Source of the DNA: DASRIA01 sp035650255
GTDB lineage: Bacteria; Actinomycetota; Thermoleophilia; Solirubrobacterales; JBBDJG01
DNA length: 64,000 bases
Assembly: GCA_035650255.1 (NCBI GenBank)
Contig: DASRIA010000011.1
Coordinates: 1 to 64,000, forward strand
Direction of reading: 5' to 3'
The notes beneath the pieces were generated by a model. That model was not told where the DNA came from. It worked only from the letters and a program-made list of their open reading frames with translations, and made no database searches. Position 1 is the first letter of the stretch, and each line of letters starts with the position of its first letter. Positions 15,745-24,694 of this stretch are shown here, piece by piece. The translations under genes were made by a program, and so were the position numbers.

Positions 15745-16314
15745 ATGTTCGAGAGCGTTCTTTCCCCGGCGGTCGAAAGCGGCTCGTGCCACCTCGCCGT
15801 GCTGTTGAAGACCGACGCCGAGCTGTACTCGGTGCTCGCGTCGTTCTACGCCCTGGGCGCGAAGCGCAACGGCTGGCTTGCGCACCGGGCCGTCCCGGGA
15901 GAGGCCGACCGCGACCGCGAGCGACTCACGGCCCATGGCCTGGCCGTTGTGGCACTCGAGGCGGAGGACCGGCTGGCGGTCGTGGAGATCGACCCCGCCG
16001 AGCCGCCGGAGCGATACACCGATCGCTGGGAGGACGAGATGGAGCGTGCGCTCGAGCGCGGCCTGACGGGGCTCTGGTACTCGCGCTTCGCGATCGGACC
16101 GGACGAGGGCGTCTACGCGCGGGTGGTCGAGTTCGAGCGCGCGTGGGAGTCGTCCTTCCACCAGCAGCCGGCCGTGACTCTGTGCCCGTACGTCGTGGGC
16201 GAGCTCTCCGGCTCCGCCGCCATGGACCGGCTCGCCTCGGTGTCCGAGCACCACGACGGCGTGCTCGTCGCGGGCGGCGCCGAGAACGAGTTCACGCTGT
16301 TCAAGCCTGAATAG
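15745..16314 (+). CDS. MEDS-domain sensory protein
   Basis: The 189-aa protein resembles the MEDS (methanogen/methylotroph DcmR sensory) domain: CHLAVLLKTDAELYSVLASF at the start, a central long loop, and a C-terminal VLVAGGAENEFTL. MEDS domains sense small molecules, sometimes hydrocarbon derivatives, and often sit beside histidine kinases. This one begins 12 bp after the kinase stop codon, so it may supply the signal or modulate the kinase. TAGGGT overlaps the kinase stop and ends 9 nt before the ATG, which could allow separate transcription. It has no output domain. Confidence 0.7.
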   Translation: MFESVLSPAVESGSCHLAVLLKTDAELYSVLASFYALGAKRNGWLAHRAVPGEADRDRERLTAHGLAVVALEAEDRLAVVEIDPAEPPERYTDRWEDEMERALERGLTGLWYSRFAIGPDEGVYARVVEFERAWESSFHQQPAVTLCPYVVGELSGSAAMDRLASVSEHHDGVLVAGGAENEFTLFKPE

Positions 16315-16346
16315 CCATCCCGCCCCGCGCCGGCGAGGCGGGATGG
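16315..16346. terminator. Bidirectional terminator hairpin
   Basis: Ten-bp perfect arms, CCATCCCGCC (16315-16324) and GGCGGGATGG (16337-16346), enclose a 12-nt loop between two convergent genes. The left arm begins at the base after the MEDS stop codon. No T run is present, as is usual in this GC-rich window. Confidence 0.65.
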
Positions 16347-16353
16347 ACGCTGC

Positions 16354-16722
16354 TCAGCGGACCTTGAAGCTGCCCCTCATGTCGTCGGAGTGGGGATCGC
16401 ACACGTAGCGGTACGTCCCCTTCCGGAGCCTGAGCGTGACGGACTTCGTGCCCTCGAAGGACACCCCTGTGATGCGCCGGTTCACGCCGGGCCCCCGGAT
16501 GTGGAAGTTGTGGGAGTCCGACCGATCCGTGATGCGGAACCGGTGCGAGCCTGCGTTCAGCGACTTCACCGTCTTGCCGCCTGACTTCAGGGAGATCGTG
16601 AAGCCGGGCCCCACTCTTCCGCTGAGCGTCTTCGCAAGCGCGGAGTTGACCCCGATCAACGCCACCAGGGCGAAGACGGCGGCCAGCGCCACTGCCGACC
16701 TGCGAAATCGTGTGATCCTCAT
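16354..16722 (-). CDS. Secreted cupredoxin-like protein
   Basis: The 122-aa precursor has a signal peptide (positive MRITRFRRS, hydrophobic core, cleavage near ALA-KT at residue 30). The mature domain carries plastocyanin/azurin-type copper ligands: His in DSHNFHIRG near residue 90 and the C-terminal cluster in YRYVCDPHSDDMRG (Cys, His, Met). Such type 1 copper proteins carry electrons outside the membrane. The strong SD AGGAGGG precedes the ATG by about 7 nt. No redox partner is adjacent. Confidence 0.85.
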   Translation of the reverse strand: MRITRFRRSAVALAAVFALVALIGVNSALAKTLSGRVGPGFTISLKSGGKTVKSLNAGSHRFRITDRSDSHNFHIRGPGVNRRITGVSFEGTKSVTLRLRKGTYRYVCDPHSDDMRGSFKVR

Positions 16723-16796
16723 CGTGCCCTCCTGGATCGAGGCTGGGTCACTGCCGTGATCCTAGGGGCACGGGACCGGCTGGACGCCGGTTCCGG

Positions 16797-18926
16797 TTAC
16801 GCCGCGGCCTTGGTGCGCCGGCGCTTGCCTGCCAGCGCCTTCGCGGCGTCGTGCACCTCGGCCCGCGCGTCGGCGGGCTCGAGCACGGCGGCGTCGCCCG
16901 CCTCCTTCAGCACCTCGCGCACGAGCCACTGGACGCCGGCGAACGGAAGCTCCACGATCAGCGCGCCGTCCGCCAGCTCCTCGGACACGGCGCGGCGCTC
17001 GCGCTCCCAGCGCGCCCGCTCCGGCGAGACCCACACGCGTGCGACCCGGGACGCGGGCACCGCGCCGGTGCGCGGCCAGCCTTCGAGGTCGGCGGTGGGG
17101 TCGACCTCGGGCCGCGGCGTGAAGGTCTTGCGCGACAGCTTCGCGCGCTTGATGCGGTCGAGGCGGAAGTGGCGGGTCGCCTGGCGGTCGAGGTCGTAGC
17201 TGAAGACGTACCACCCCTCCTTGCCGTTGATCAGCGCGTAGGGCTCGACCGTGCGCTCGGTGAACTCGTCCTCGTTCTCCTTGTAGTACTCGATCCCCAC
17301 CAGGCGGCTCTCGACGATGCCGCGGTTGATCGTGCGCGACATCTCCTCGTCGTCACCGACGGGCGGCGCGATCTGGAGGCCCTCGTGCGACGGGTCGTCG
17401 CCGAGCGCGCTCACGATCTTCTGTCGTGCCGATGCCAGGCTGCCCTCGGGCAGGTGGTCGCCGAGCAGGTCGATCGCGGCGACGAGAGCCTTGGCCTCCA
17501 GCGGCAACAGACGCGCGGGTCGCGCGAAGTTGTCGCTGTAGGGCTCGGGGTCGACGTCGATCTCCTCGCCCTGGATCTCGGCGTACAGGACGTAGCTGCC
17601 GCCGCCGAAGTTGACCACGTTCAGCACGTCGAGGTCCTCGCGCAGCTCTTCCTCGGTGATCTGGAGCCGCTCGCGCACGTCTGCCACGCGAGGCTTCGCG
17701 TCGCCGCGCGCGGACTGGATCAGGATGCCCGCCAGCGCGACCAGGCGGGCAAAGCGCTCCGGGCGGATCACCGTCTCGCCCTGGCCGTCGCGGTCGGGCG
17801 CCTGGTGCCCGTTCGCCGACGCGTCCTCCGTGCGGCGGCGGCGGGCGGGCTCCGCGACGAAGTCCGGGTGCTCGTCCGCGTGCCGCTCGAGGATCGTCAT
17901 CAGCCGCTCGGCGGTCTCGTCCACCAGCTCCGACGGCTCCAGCAGGCGGGCGTGCTCGCCCAGGCCCAGCACCCACGAGACCAGCTGGCGGGGCTGCGCG
18001 AACTCGGTCGTGAAGACGGCGCCCGGGCCGGGCACCCGGCGTGAGCCGGCACGCCACTGGCTGCCCGACTGCGTGACCGGCGTGAACTCGCCGTACTGGC
18101 CGAAGTCGCGCTCGACCAGCCATGCGATGCGCTCCGAGATCCACACCTGCGCGGTCGCCTCGGGCTCGCCCAGCTGCCAGTCCGCGCGGCGCGCGTAGGC
18201 CCACGGGTCGAAGTCCTCGGGCGTCGTGAAGTCGTGCTCGGCCTTGCTCGCGTAGGAGACCTTGTCGGTGATGCGCGACAGGCGGAAGACGCGCATCGCG
18301 CCGCGCTCGTGGGAGTGCCCCACGAGGTAGAACTGCCCGCCCTGGTAGAGCAGGTGGTACGGGTCGACCTTGCGCTTGCTCTGCGCGTCGCGCTCGATCG
18401 AGTAGTACTCGAACTCGATCGTCTTGCGCCGCGAGATCGCGGTCTCGACCTTGGCCAGGCGCTGCGAGAGCTCGCGCCCCCCGGCCGAGGCCGTGACGGC
18501 GACGGCCACCTGATGCCGGCCGCCGGAGCCGAGGGGGCTGGGCCGGCCCCACGAGAGCTGCTGGAGCGCCAGCCGCAACGGCTCCGCGTACGCGAAGCGG
18601 CCGTCGAGCAGCGCCAGCGAAGTCTGCAGCGCGGCCAGCTCGCCGTCCGAGAACTCGATCGGCGGCAGGTAGAAGTTCTCCGGCGGCAGGGTGTAGAGCT
18701 CGGCTTCGAAGTAGCCCTCCGGCGGCTTCTCGACCTTCAGGTCGATGCCGAGCGCCTCGAGCTCCGCGCGGTCGGCGTAGAAGCGCCGCGCGAACGCGTC
18801 GTCGTTCATCTCGCTGTAGCCCTCGACGTCCTGCTTGATCTCGAGGGCGGACACGGGCCGGCGCTCCGCCATCAGGAACGAGATCAAGGACAGCTGCCGG
18901 ATTAGCTTCTCGGTGTCTTTTGCCAT
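16797..18926 (-). CDS. pafBC: Fused PafB-PafC WYL-domain transcription regulator
   Basis: The 709-aa protein is two WYL regulators joined head to tail. The first half has an N-terminal winged HTH (about residues 1-90) and a WYL domain around 185-260 (VDPYHLLYQGGQFYLVG). After a charged linker near 370-395, a second HTH and WYL domain follow (VEPYALINGKEGWYVFSYD near 600). PafB and PafC activate the LexA/RecA-independent DNA-damage response in Actinomycetota, and fused forms are known. A GGGGAGAG Shine-Dalgarno precedes the ATG at 18926. No proteasome gene is nearby, unlike the usual pafA-linked context. Confidence 0.88.
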   Translation of the reverse strand: MAKDTEKLIRQLSLISFLMAERRPVSALEIKQDVEGYSEMNDDAFARRFYADRAELEALGIDLKVEKPPEGYFEAELYTLPPENFYLPPIEFSDGELAALQTSLALLDGRFAYAEPLRLALQQLSWGRPSPLGSGGRHQVAVAVTASAGGRELSQRLAKVETAISRRKTIEFEYYSIERDAQSKRKVDPYHLLYQGGQFYLVGHSHERGAMRVFRLSRITDKVSYASKAEHDFTTPEDFDPWAYARRADWQLGEPEATAQVWISERIAWLVERDFGQYGEFTPVTQSGSQWRAGSRRVPGPGAVFTTEFAQPRQLVSWVLGLGEHARLLEPSELVDETAERLMTILERHADEHPDFVAEPARRRRTEDASANGHQAPDRDGQGETVIRPERFARLVALAGILIQSARGDAKPRVADVRERLQITEEELREDLDVLNVVNFGGGSYVLYAEIQGEEIDVDPEPYSDNFARPARLLPLEAKALVAAIDLLGDHLPEGSLASARQKIVSALGDDPSHEGLQIAPPVGDDEEMSRTINRGIVESRLVGIEYYKENEDEFTERTVEPYALINGKEGWYVFSYDLDRQATRHFRLDRIKRAKLSRKTFTPRPEVDPTADLEGWPRTGAVPASRVARVWVSPERARWERERRAVSEELADGALIVELPFAGVQWLVREVLKEAGDAAVLEPADARAEVHDAAKALAGKRRRTKAAA

Positions 18927-19033
18927 GCGTGGACTCTCCCCTCGGGACCCTTCGGAGCAGGATAGACAGTCAACCCTGAGCGGCTTCAGGGGTGGAAGTA
19001 CCGAGAAGGCCGATTTTGCGCGAAGGTTCGCGT

Positions 19034-19510
19034 ATGGCGACGCGCAGCTCCACCTGGACGGCCGCCCCGGAGGAGGCGCCGGCCGTCGCGCGCCTGCTGC
19101 GCGAGTTCCGCGACTGGTGGGGCGGCTCCGAGCCTCCGGAGGACCAGATGCTCGCAAGCGTGCGGCGGATCATGGCCGGCGGGGACGGCGAGTATCTGCT
19201 CGGTGCGGCGGCTCCCGGTGAGGAGCCGCGCGGGGTCTGCCAGATCCGCTTTCGCTGGTGCGTGTGGAAGAGCGCCGAGGACTGCTGGCTGGAGGACCTC
19301 TACGTGCAGGAGGAGGCCCGCCGCGGCGGGCTCGGCCGCGCCCTGGTCGAGGCGGCAGTGGAGCGTGCCCGGTTGCGCGGCTGCCGGCGAATCGACCTGG
19401 ACGTGAACGAGGACAACCGCCCGGCGCAGGCCCTGTACGCGGCCTGCGGCTTCAGCTTCGAGCCCAAGCCGCCCGGGCGCACCCTGTACGTGGCTCGCTC
19501 CCTGGGCTAG
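19034..19510 (+). CDS. GNAT family N-acetyltransferase
   Basis: The 158-aa acetyltransferase has the acetyl-CoA loop in EEARRGGLGRALVEAAVERA (Q/RxxGxG/A form) and a C-terminal NRPAQALYAACGF, both typical of GNAT enzymes. Its substrate is unknown. The ATG at 19034 has GAAGG 7 nt upstream and is preferred to the in-frame GTG at 18992, which adds 14 non-conserved residues. It is divergent from pafBC. Confidence 0.88.
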   Translation: MATRSSTWTAAPEEAPAVARLLREFRDWWGGSEPPEDQMLASVRRIMAGGDGEYLLGAAAPGEEPRGVCQIRFRWCVWKSAEDCWLEDLYVQEEARRGGLGRALVEAAVERARLRGCRRIDLDVNEDNRPAQALYAACGFSFEPKPPGRTLYVARSLG

Positions 19511-19585
19511 CCGGCCCGCAGCGGGGGTCATGCAAACCGGCGCTCGTGCCGATCAATCCATGACGTCCCGTCACGGGGCGAGACC

Positions 19586-22111
19586 ATGTCCGCTCACACA
19601 GCCATAGTCGGGCGGCTGACCGCCGCGCTTCCTGCCGGTCGCACGCTTCCCGAAGATGTCTGGGGGCGCCGCCACGCAGCGCTGCTGACCCTGCTCTGGC
19701 TGCACGTCGTCGGCATCACGCTGTTCGCCTGGCTGCGCGGCTACAACCTCCTGCACTCGCTCGAGCATGGCGCCCCGCTCGTCCTGTTCGCCGTGATGGC
19801 GATGGTCGCGAAGCACAATCGGCGCGCCGCCGCGGCCTTCGTGTCCCTGGGGCTGATCACGTCGTCGGCCCTGCTCGTCCACAGCTGGGACGGGGTGATC
19901 GAGGCGCACTTCCACTTCTTCGTGATGATCGCCCTGCTGGCGCTGTACGAGGACTGGTTCCCCTTCCTGCTGGCGGCTGCGTACGTGGTGCTGCACCACG
20001 GCGTGACGGGCGTCGTCGATCCGGGCGGTGTCTTCAACCATCCCGACGCGGTTCGCCACCCGTGGAAGTGGGCGGCGATCCACGGCGGCTTCGTCGCCGC
20101 GGCGGGCACGGCCAGCGTGGTGACGTGGCGCCTGAACGAGAACGTCCGCGCCGAGACACAGAGCGCCTACCGCCAGGCCCGGGAAAGCGAGGAACGGTTC
20201 AAGAGCGCGTTCAGCGACGCCCCCATCGGCATGGTGCTGGAGAGCATCCAGCCCGACAGCGCGGGCCGCTTCCTCCAGGTGAACCGCGCCATGTGCGAGC
20301 TGACCGGCTACTCGGAGGAGCAGCTCGTCGGCAAGCACTTCGCCGACATCACCCATCCCGGCGACGTCGAAGAGAGCGTCGCCCTGGAGCAACGCCTGCT
20401 GGCCGGGGAGCTGTCCAACTACGAGCTCGCCAAGCGCTACCTCAGCGCGGCTGGAGAGACCGTCTGGGTCCAGGCCCATGTGTCGCTCGTCTACGACGAC
20501 AACGGGCTGCCGGTCTATGCCATCGGGCAGGTGCAGGACATCACCGAGCGCAAGCGGGCCGAGGAGTCGATTCGTGAGAGCGGCAGGCAGCTCGCGGAAG
20601 CGCAGAAGCTGGCTCAGCTGGGAAGCTGGGAGTGGGACATCGCGAGCGGCGAGGTCACCTGGAGCGAGGAGCTCTACCGGATCCTGGGCCTCGATCCCGA
20701 GACCGACGTGCCGAGCTACTCGACCCTGTTCGAACGGGTGCACCCCGACGAGCGACGCAAGGCGGAGGCCATCGTCGACCGGTCGCTGGCGCGCCGCGAG
20801 CCGTTCCACGAGGAGATGCAGATCGTGCGCCCGGACGAGTCGGTCCGCATCATCGACACGCACGGCGAGGTGATGCTGGGCTCCGATCAGCGCCCCGCCA
20901 AGCTGGTCGGCACGGTCCAGGACGTGACGGAGCGCAGGATGGTGGAGCGCAAGCTCGCCCTCCAGGAGGAGGCGGAGAAGGAGTACCGCGCGCGCAGCGA
21001 CTTCCTGTCTCGCATCAGCCACGAGCTGCGCACCCCGCTGAACTCCATCCTCGGCTTCGCCCAGCTGATGGCGATGGACGAGCTGGACGAGATCCAGCGC
21101 GAGAACGTCGGCCTGATCATCAAGGGCGGCAACCACCTGCTCCAGCTCATCAACGAGGTGCTCGAGATCTCGCGCATCGAGGCGGGCACCATGACGGTCT
21201 CCCTCGAGCCCGTGCACGTCGGCACCACCGTCGCCGAGGTCGTGGACCTGCTCGAGCCTCTCGCTGCCCAGCAGGGCGTCACCCTGCGCAACGAGGTGCC
21301 GCACGATGGCGAGGAGCACGTGCAGGCAGACGCGCAGCGTCTCAAGCAGGTGCTCCTGAACCTCGTCTCGAACGCGCTCAAGTACAACAAGCCGAACGGG
21401 TCCGTGTGCATCGCGCTGGAGCCGCCGTCGGCGGAGCGCACCCTGATCCGCGTGAGCGACACCGGCTACGGCATCTCCGAGGAAAACCAGGCCAAGCTCT
21501 TCACCCCGTTCGACCGCCTCGGGGCGGACGAGACCGGGATCGAGGGGACCGGCCTCGGGCTGGCGCTCTCGAAGCTCCTCACCGAGGCGATGGGCGGCTC
21601 GCTCGCCTTCGAGAGCGAGGAGGGGAAGGGCAGCACTTTCACGGTCGGCCTGGCTGCGGCCGAGGCCCAGGCGGCGGACGAGGCGGGCGAGCAGGCGGCG
21701 CCGGCTGCCGCCGCGAATGGTGCCGCGGAGACGGAGACCGTGCTCTACGTGGAGGACAACAAGTCGAACCTGCGCCTGGTCGAGCGCATCCTCGCGAAGC
21801 GGCCGCACGTGAAGCTGCTGGCCGCGATGGACGGCCCGCTCGGCGTGGAGCTGGCGCGCCAGCACGAGCCCGCCCTGATCCTGCTCGACCTGCACCTTCC
21901 CGGCATGGACGGCGAGGAGGTGCTGAAGCACCTCAAGGCCGACGAGCGCACCTCTGACATTCCCGTCGTCGTGGTCAGCGCGGACGCCACGAACTCGCGC
22001 GTGGAGCGGCTGCTGGCCGGCGGCGCCGAGGCCTTCCTGACGAAGCCCCTGCAGGTCACCCGCTTCATGAGCCTCGTGGACGCGACGCTCGAGGAAAAGG
22101 CCGCCGCTTGA
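19586..22111 (+). CDS. Hybrid sensor histidine kinase with PAS domains
   Basis: The 841-aa membrane kinase begins with about five transmembrane helices (residues 30-180) rich in His (HSWDGVIEAHFHFFVM, VVLHHGVTGVV), possibly a metal or redox sensing region. Two PAS domains follow (about 200-325 and 340-450). HisKA has its phospho-acceptor His near 479 in SHELRTPLNS, then a HATPase_c (FDRLGADETGIEGTGLGLAL), an Ala-rich linker and a C-terminal receiver (LLDLHLPGMDG). The stop overlaps the next start in TTGA, so kinase and HD-GYP regulator are translated together and probably form a phosphorelay. Confidence 0.93.
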   Translation: MSAHTAIVGRLTAALPAGRTLPEDVWGRRHAALLTLLWLHVVGITLFAWLRGYNLLHSLEHGAPLVLFAVMAMVAKHNRRAAAAFVSLGLITSSALLVHSWDGVIEAHFHFFVMIALLALYEDWFPFLLAAAYVVLHHGVTGVVDPGGVFNHPDAVRHPWKWAAIHGGFVAAAGTASVVTWRLNENVRAETQSAYRQARESEERFKSAFSDAPIGMVLESIQPDSAGRFLQVNRAMCELTGYSEEQLVGKHFADITHPGDVEESVALEQRLLAGELSNYELAKRYLSAAGETVWVQAHVSLVYDDNGLPVYAIGQVQDITERKRAEESIRESGRQLAEAQKLAQLGSWEWDIASGEVTWSEELYRILGLDPETDVPSYSTLFERVHPDERRKAEAIVDRSLARREPFHEEMQIVRPDESVRIIDTHGEVMLGSDQRPAKLVGTVQDVTERRMVERKLALQEEAEKEYRARSDFLSRISHELRTPLNSILGFAQLMAMDELDEIQRENVGLIIKGGNHLLQLINEVLEISRIEAGTMTVSLEPVHVGTTVAEVVDLLEPLAAQQGVTLRNEVPHDGEEHVQADAQRLKQVLLNLVSNALKYNKPNGSVCIALEPPSAERTLIRVSDTGYGISEENQAKLFTPFDRLGADETGIEGTGLGLALSKLLTEAMGGSLAFESEEGKGSTFTVGLAAAEAQAADEAGEQAAPAAAANGAAETETVLYVEDNKSNLRLVERILAKRPHVKLLAAMDGPLGVELARQHEPALILLDLHLPGMDGEEVLKHLKADERTSDIPVVVVSADATNSRVERLLAGGAEAFLTKPLQVTRFMSLVDATLEEKAAA

Positions 22112-23175
22112 CGGTCTCGAATGCAGCGCTCAAGCGGGCGCGCATCCTGATCGTCGACGACGAGCCGGCCAACGTCCTGCTGCTCGAGCGGCTGCTGGAG
22201 CGGGCCGGCTACGAGAACTTCGTGAGCGTCACGGACTCGGCGCAGGTGCTCGCGCTGTGCACGCAGCGGCCGCCCGACCTGGTGCTGCTGGACCTGCACA
22301 TGCCGACCCCGGACGGCTTCGAGGTGATGCGCCAGCTGGACCCGTGGATCAGCCAGGGCGCGCTGGCGGTGATCGTGTTGACCGCCGACACGACGCGGGA
22401 GGTCAGGCAGGCCGCCCTGTCAGGCGGTGCGAAAGACTTCCTCGTGAAGCCGCTTGACGCGATAGAGGTCCTGCTGCGGATCAAGAACCAGCTCGAAACG
22501 AGGTTGCTCCACGTGGAGCTGCGCCGGCAGGCGCTGGCCCTCGAGCAGCGCGTCTACGAGCAGCACGAGGATCTCGACGAGGCGCGCCTCGAGATGCTGC
22601 AGCGACTGGCGCGCGCATCGGAGTATCGCGATGACGACACCGGCGAGCACACTCAGCGCGTGGGACAGACCTCGGCGCTGGTCGCACGGGCGCTCGACCT
22701 GTCGGAGGAGGACGTCACGATCATCCGTCACGCCGCGACGCTCCACGACCTGGGCAAGATCGCCGTGCCCGACAGGGTCCTGCTGAAGCCGGGCAGCCTC
22801 GACGAGCATGAGCTCGAGGCGATGCGCAAGCACGTGCGCATGGGTGCGGACATGCTCGCGAACAGCCGCTCGCCGCTGCTCCAGGTGGCGGAGAGCATCG
22901 CGCTCACCCACCACGAGTGGTGGGACGGCAGCGGGTACCTCTCCGGCCTGCGCGGCGACGAGATCCCGCTCCCCGGCCGGATCGTGGCCATCGCGGACGT
23001 CTTCGACGCGCTCACGCACGACCGTCCGTACAAGCGCGCGCTGCCGCTCGAGATGGCGCTGGACGAGGTCCGCTCGCTGCGCGGCAGTCAGTTCGATCCC
23101 CGCGTGGTGGACGCGTTCAACACGCTCCCGCACGAGGAGCTGCTCGACCTCGGGAACCTGCGCGCCGCGGCTTAG
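22108..23175 (+). CDS. Response regulator with HD-GYP-type output
   Basis: The 355-aa protein has a receiver domain (residues 13-130; LIVDDEPANV, acceptor Asp in VLLDLHMPTPDG), a coiled-coil linker (about 140-175) and an HD-GYP domain (about 175-345; HDLGKIAVPD and HHEWWDGSGY). HD-GYP domains hydrolyse cyclic di-GMP. The namesake GYP triplet reads GYL here, while the metal-binding HD residues are intact, so activity is probable but not certain. The TTG start overlaps the kinase stop. Confidence 0.92.
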   Translation: MTVSNAALKRARILIVDDEPANVLLLERLLERAGYENFVSVTDSAQVLALCTQRPPDLVLLDLHMPTPDGFEVMRQLDPWISQGALAVIVLTADTTREVRQAALSGGAKDFLVKPLDAIEVLLRIKNQLETRLLHVELRRQALALEQRVYEQHEDLDEARLEMLQRLARASEYRDDDTGEHTQRVGQTSALVARALDLSEEDVTIIRHAATLHDLGKIAVPDRVLLKPGSLDEHELEAMRKHVRMGADMLANSRSPLLQVAESIALTHHEWWDGSGYLSGLRGDEIPLPGRIVAIADVFDALTHDRPYKRALPLEMALDEVRSLRGSQFDPRVVDAFNTLPHEELLDLGNLRAAA

Positions 23176-23227
23176 CCGCACTCGCTCGCGCCCCCGCCCC
23201 CACGAGTCCCGCAGTGCGACACTTCGT

Positions 23228-23242
23228 GGGTCGTATAGACCC
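23228..23242. terminator. Small hairpins between convergent HD-GYP genes
   Basis: GGGTC-GTATA-GACCC forms a perfect 5-bp hairpin. A second GC hairpin (GGGGC-GGT-GCCCC, 23261-23273) follows. The 119-bp gap separates two convergent genes and holds nothing else I can recognise. These are weak terminator candidates. Confidence 0.35.
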
Positions 23243-23294
23243 CTCAACCCGCGCACCGTCGGGGCGGTGCCCCGCCGCCGCAGCTGAACGCGCG

Positions 23295-24611
23295 CTACGC
23301 GCTCTGGCGCAGGCGCCCGGCGAGCAGCGTTGCGAACGCCGTCGACGCGCGCGACTCGCGCAGCACGCCGATCAGGTTCACCACGCACTGCGGGTCGAAC
23401 TCGCGGCCCGCGCCGGCGCGCAGCTCGCGCACCGCGGCCCATGGCTTGAGCGCACTGCGCCACGGGCGGTCCGAGGTCATCGCGTCGTATGCGTCGCACA
23501 CGAGGATGATGCGGCTCGTGAGCGGGATGTCCTCGCCCTTCAGTCCCTGCGGGTAGCCGGAGCCGTCCCAGTGCTCGTGCTCGGAGAGCACGATCCGCGC
23601 GACGTTGCCGAGCCCCGGCACGCGCTCGAGCAGCTCGGCGCCGCGCAGCGGGTACTGCTTCATGATCTCCCACTCGTCGTCGTTCAGCGGGCCGCTCTTC
23701 AGCAGCACCGAGTCGGGCACGCCGACCTTGCCGACGTCGTGCAGGCGCGCGGCGAAGGCCAGCTCCGCCAGCGCCTCCTCGTCGAGCTCGAGCCGCTTGC
23801 CGACCTTGCCGGCCAGCTCCATCACGTTCTGGGAGTGCTGCCACGTGTAGTGGTCGCGCATGTCGATCGCCTCGGTGAGGGCCTCCACGCCTGAGCCGAC
23901 CGCCAGCTCCAGGTGCTTCCGCATCTCGGCCTGCTCGAGCGTCACCGAGCCGAGGTCGGCGAGCCGCCGGAGGGCGTCGAGCTCCTCGCGGCCGAACGCA
24001 CGCGCCGGGTCGGTGGTCCCGACCGAGATCGCGCCGCGCACCTGGCCGCCGTACTTGATCGGCGCGGATCCGCCGGCCTGCGTGGCGGCGTGGCCTGGCT
24101 CCGAGTTCTCGGGGAAGTCGTGGTAGTCGCTGACGATCACGGGCTCGCCGGAGCTCAAGACCTTGCCGACGATGCCCTCGTCCACGCCGAGCCGCTTGCC
24201 GATCAGCTCCTCGCGCACGCCGTGACCGGCGATCACGATCGAGAGCCGGGGATCGCTGCGGTCGCGCACGCAGACTGTCGCGCGCTCGACGTGCAGGATG
24301 TTGCACGCCTGCTCGGCCACCCGGCCCAGCAGCGGCGCCGTCTCGCCTCCGCGGCTCACGATCCAGGCCGCATCGGCCAGCGCGCTGGTGCGGCGCGCAA
24401 GCTCGGTGATCTGCTCACGGGACTCCAGCAGGCGGCGCGTCCCGATCAGGACGACGCTGGCGGAGAACGCCAGGATCAGGGCGATCAGCCAGTCCGGCCA
24501 CAGCTGGGCGTCCATCGGGCGCCGGTACCAGATGTCGTCGAGGCGCACGGACGCGGCGGCCAGCACTGCGACCAGGAATATGCCGAGCTTGTGGTCTCTC
24601 GCGTTCGACAT
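23295..24611 (-). CDS. Membrane GAF/HD-GYP phosphodiesterase
   Basis: The 438-aa protein has two N-terminal hydrophobic segments (about residues 8-22 and 38-56), a GAF domain (about 75-225) and a C-terminal HD-GYP domain (about 245-420) with the canonical HDVGKVGVPD and HEHWDGSGYPQG. Here the GYP triplet is intact, so c-di-GMP hydrolysis is expected. It converges on the other HD-GYP gene. Start is ATG at 24611, after the stop of the upstream YhaM-like gene. Confidence 0.92.
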   Translation of the reverse strand: MSNARDHKLGIFLVAVLAAASVRLDDIWYRRPMDAQLWPDWLIALILAFSASVVLIGTRRLLESREQITELARRTSALADAAWIVSRGGETAPLLGRVAEQACNILHVERATVCVRDRSDPRLSIVIAGHGVREELIGKRLGVDEGIVGKVLSSGEPVIVSDYHDFPENSEPGHAATQAGGSAPIKYGGQVRGAISVGTTDPARAFGREELDALRRLADLGSVTLEQAEMRKHLELAVGSGVEALTEAIDMRDHYTWQHSQNVMELAGKVGKRLELDEEALAELAFAARLHDVGKVGVPDSVLLKSGPLNDDEWEIMKQYPLRGAELLERVPGLGNVARIVLSEHEHWDGSGYPQGLKGEDIPLTSRIILVCDAYDAMTSDRPWRSALKPWAAVRELRAGAGREFDPQCVVNLIGVLRESRASTAFATLLAGRLRQSA

Positions 24612-24694
24612 GCAGGCAGGAGGAACCTCTCCTGCCCATCCATCGGCCCCGCGCGGGACGTGCTTGAGGAACGAGAAGGGCTGCCCAGCGGCGG

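Noticed and set aside
18940..18990. TTGACT close to TATCCT upstream of pafBC read as a promoter
   Set aside because: The two hexamers are only a few bases apart, far too close for a -35/-10 pair; at most the TATCCT could be a -10.
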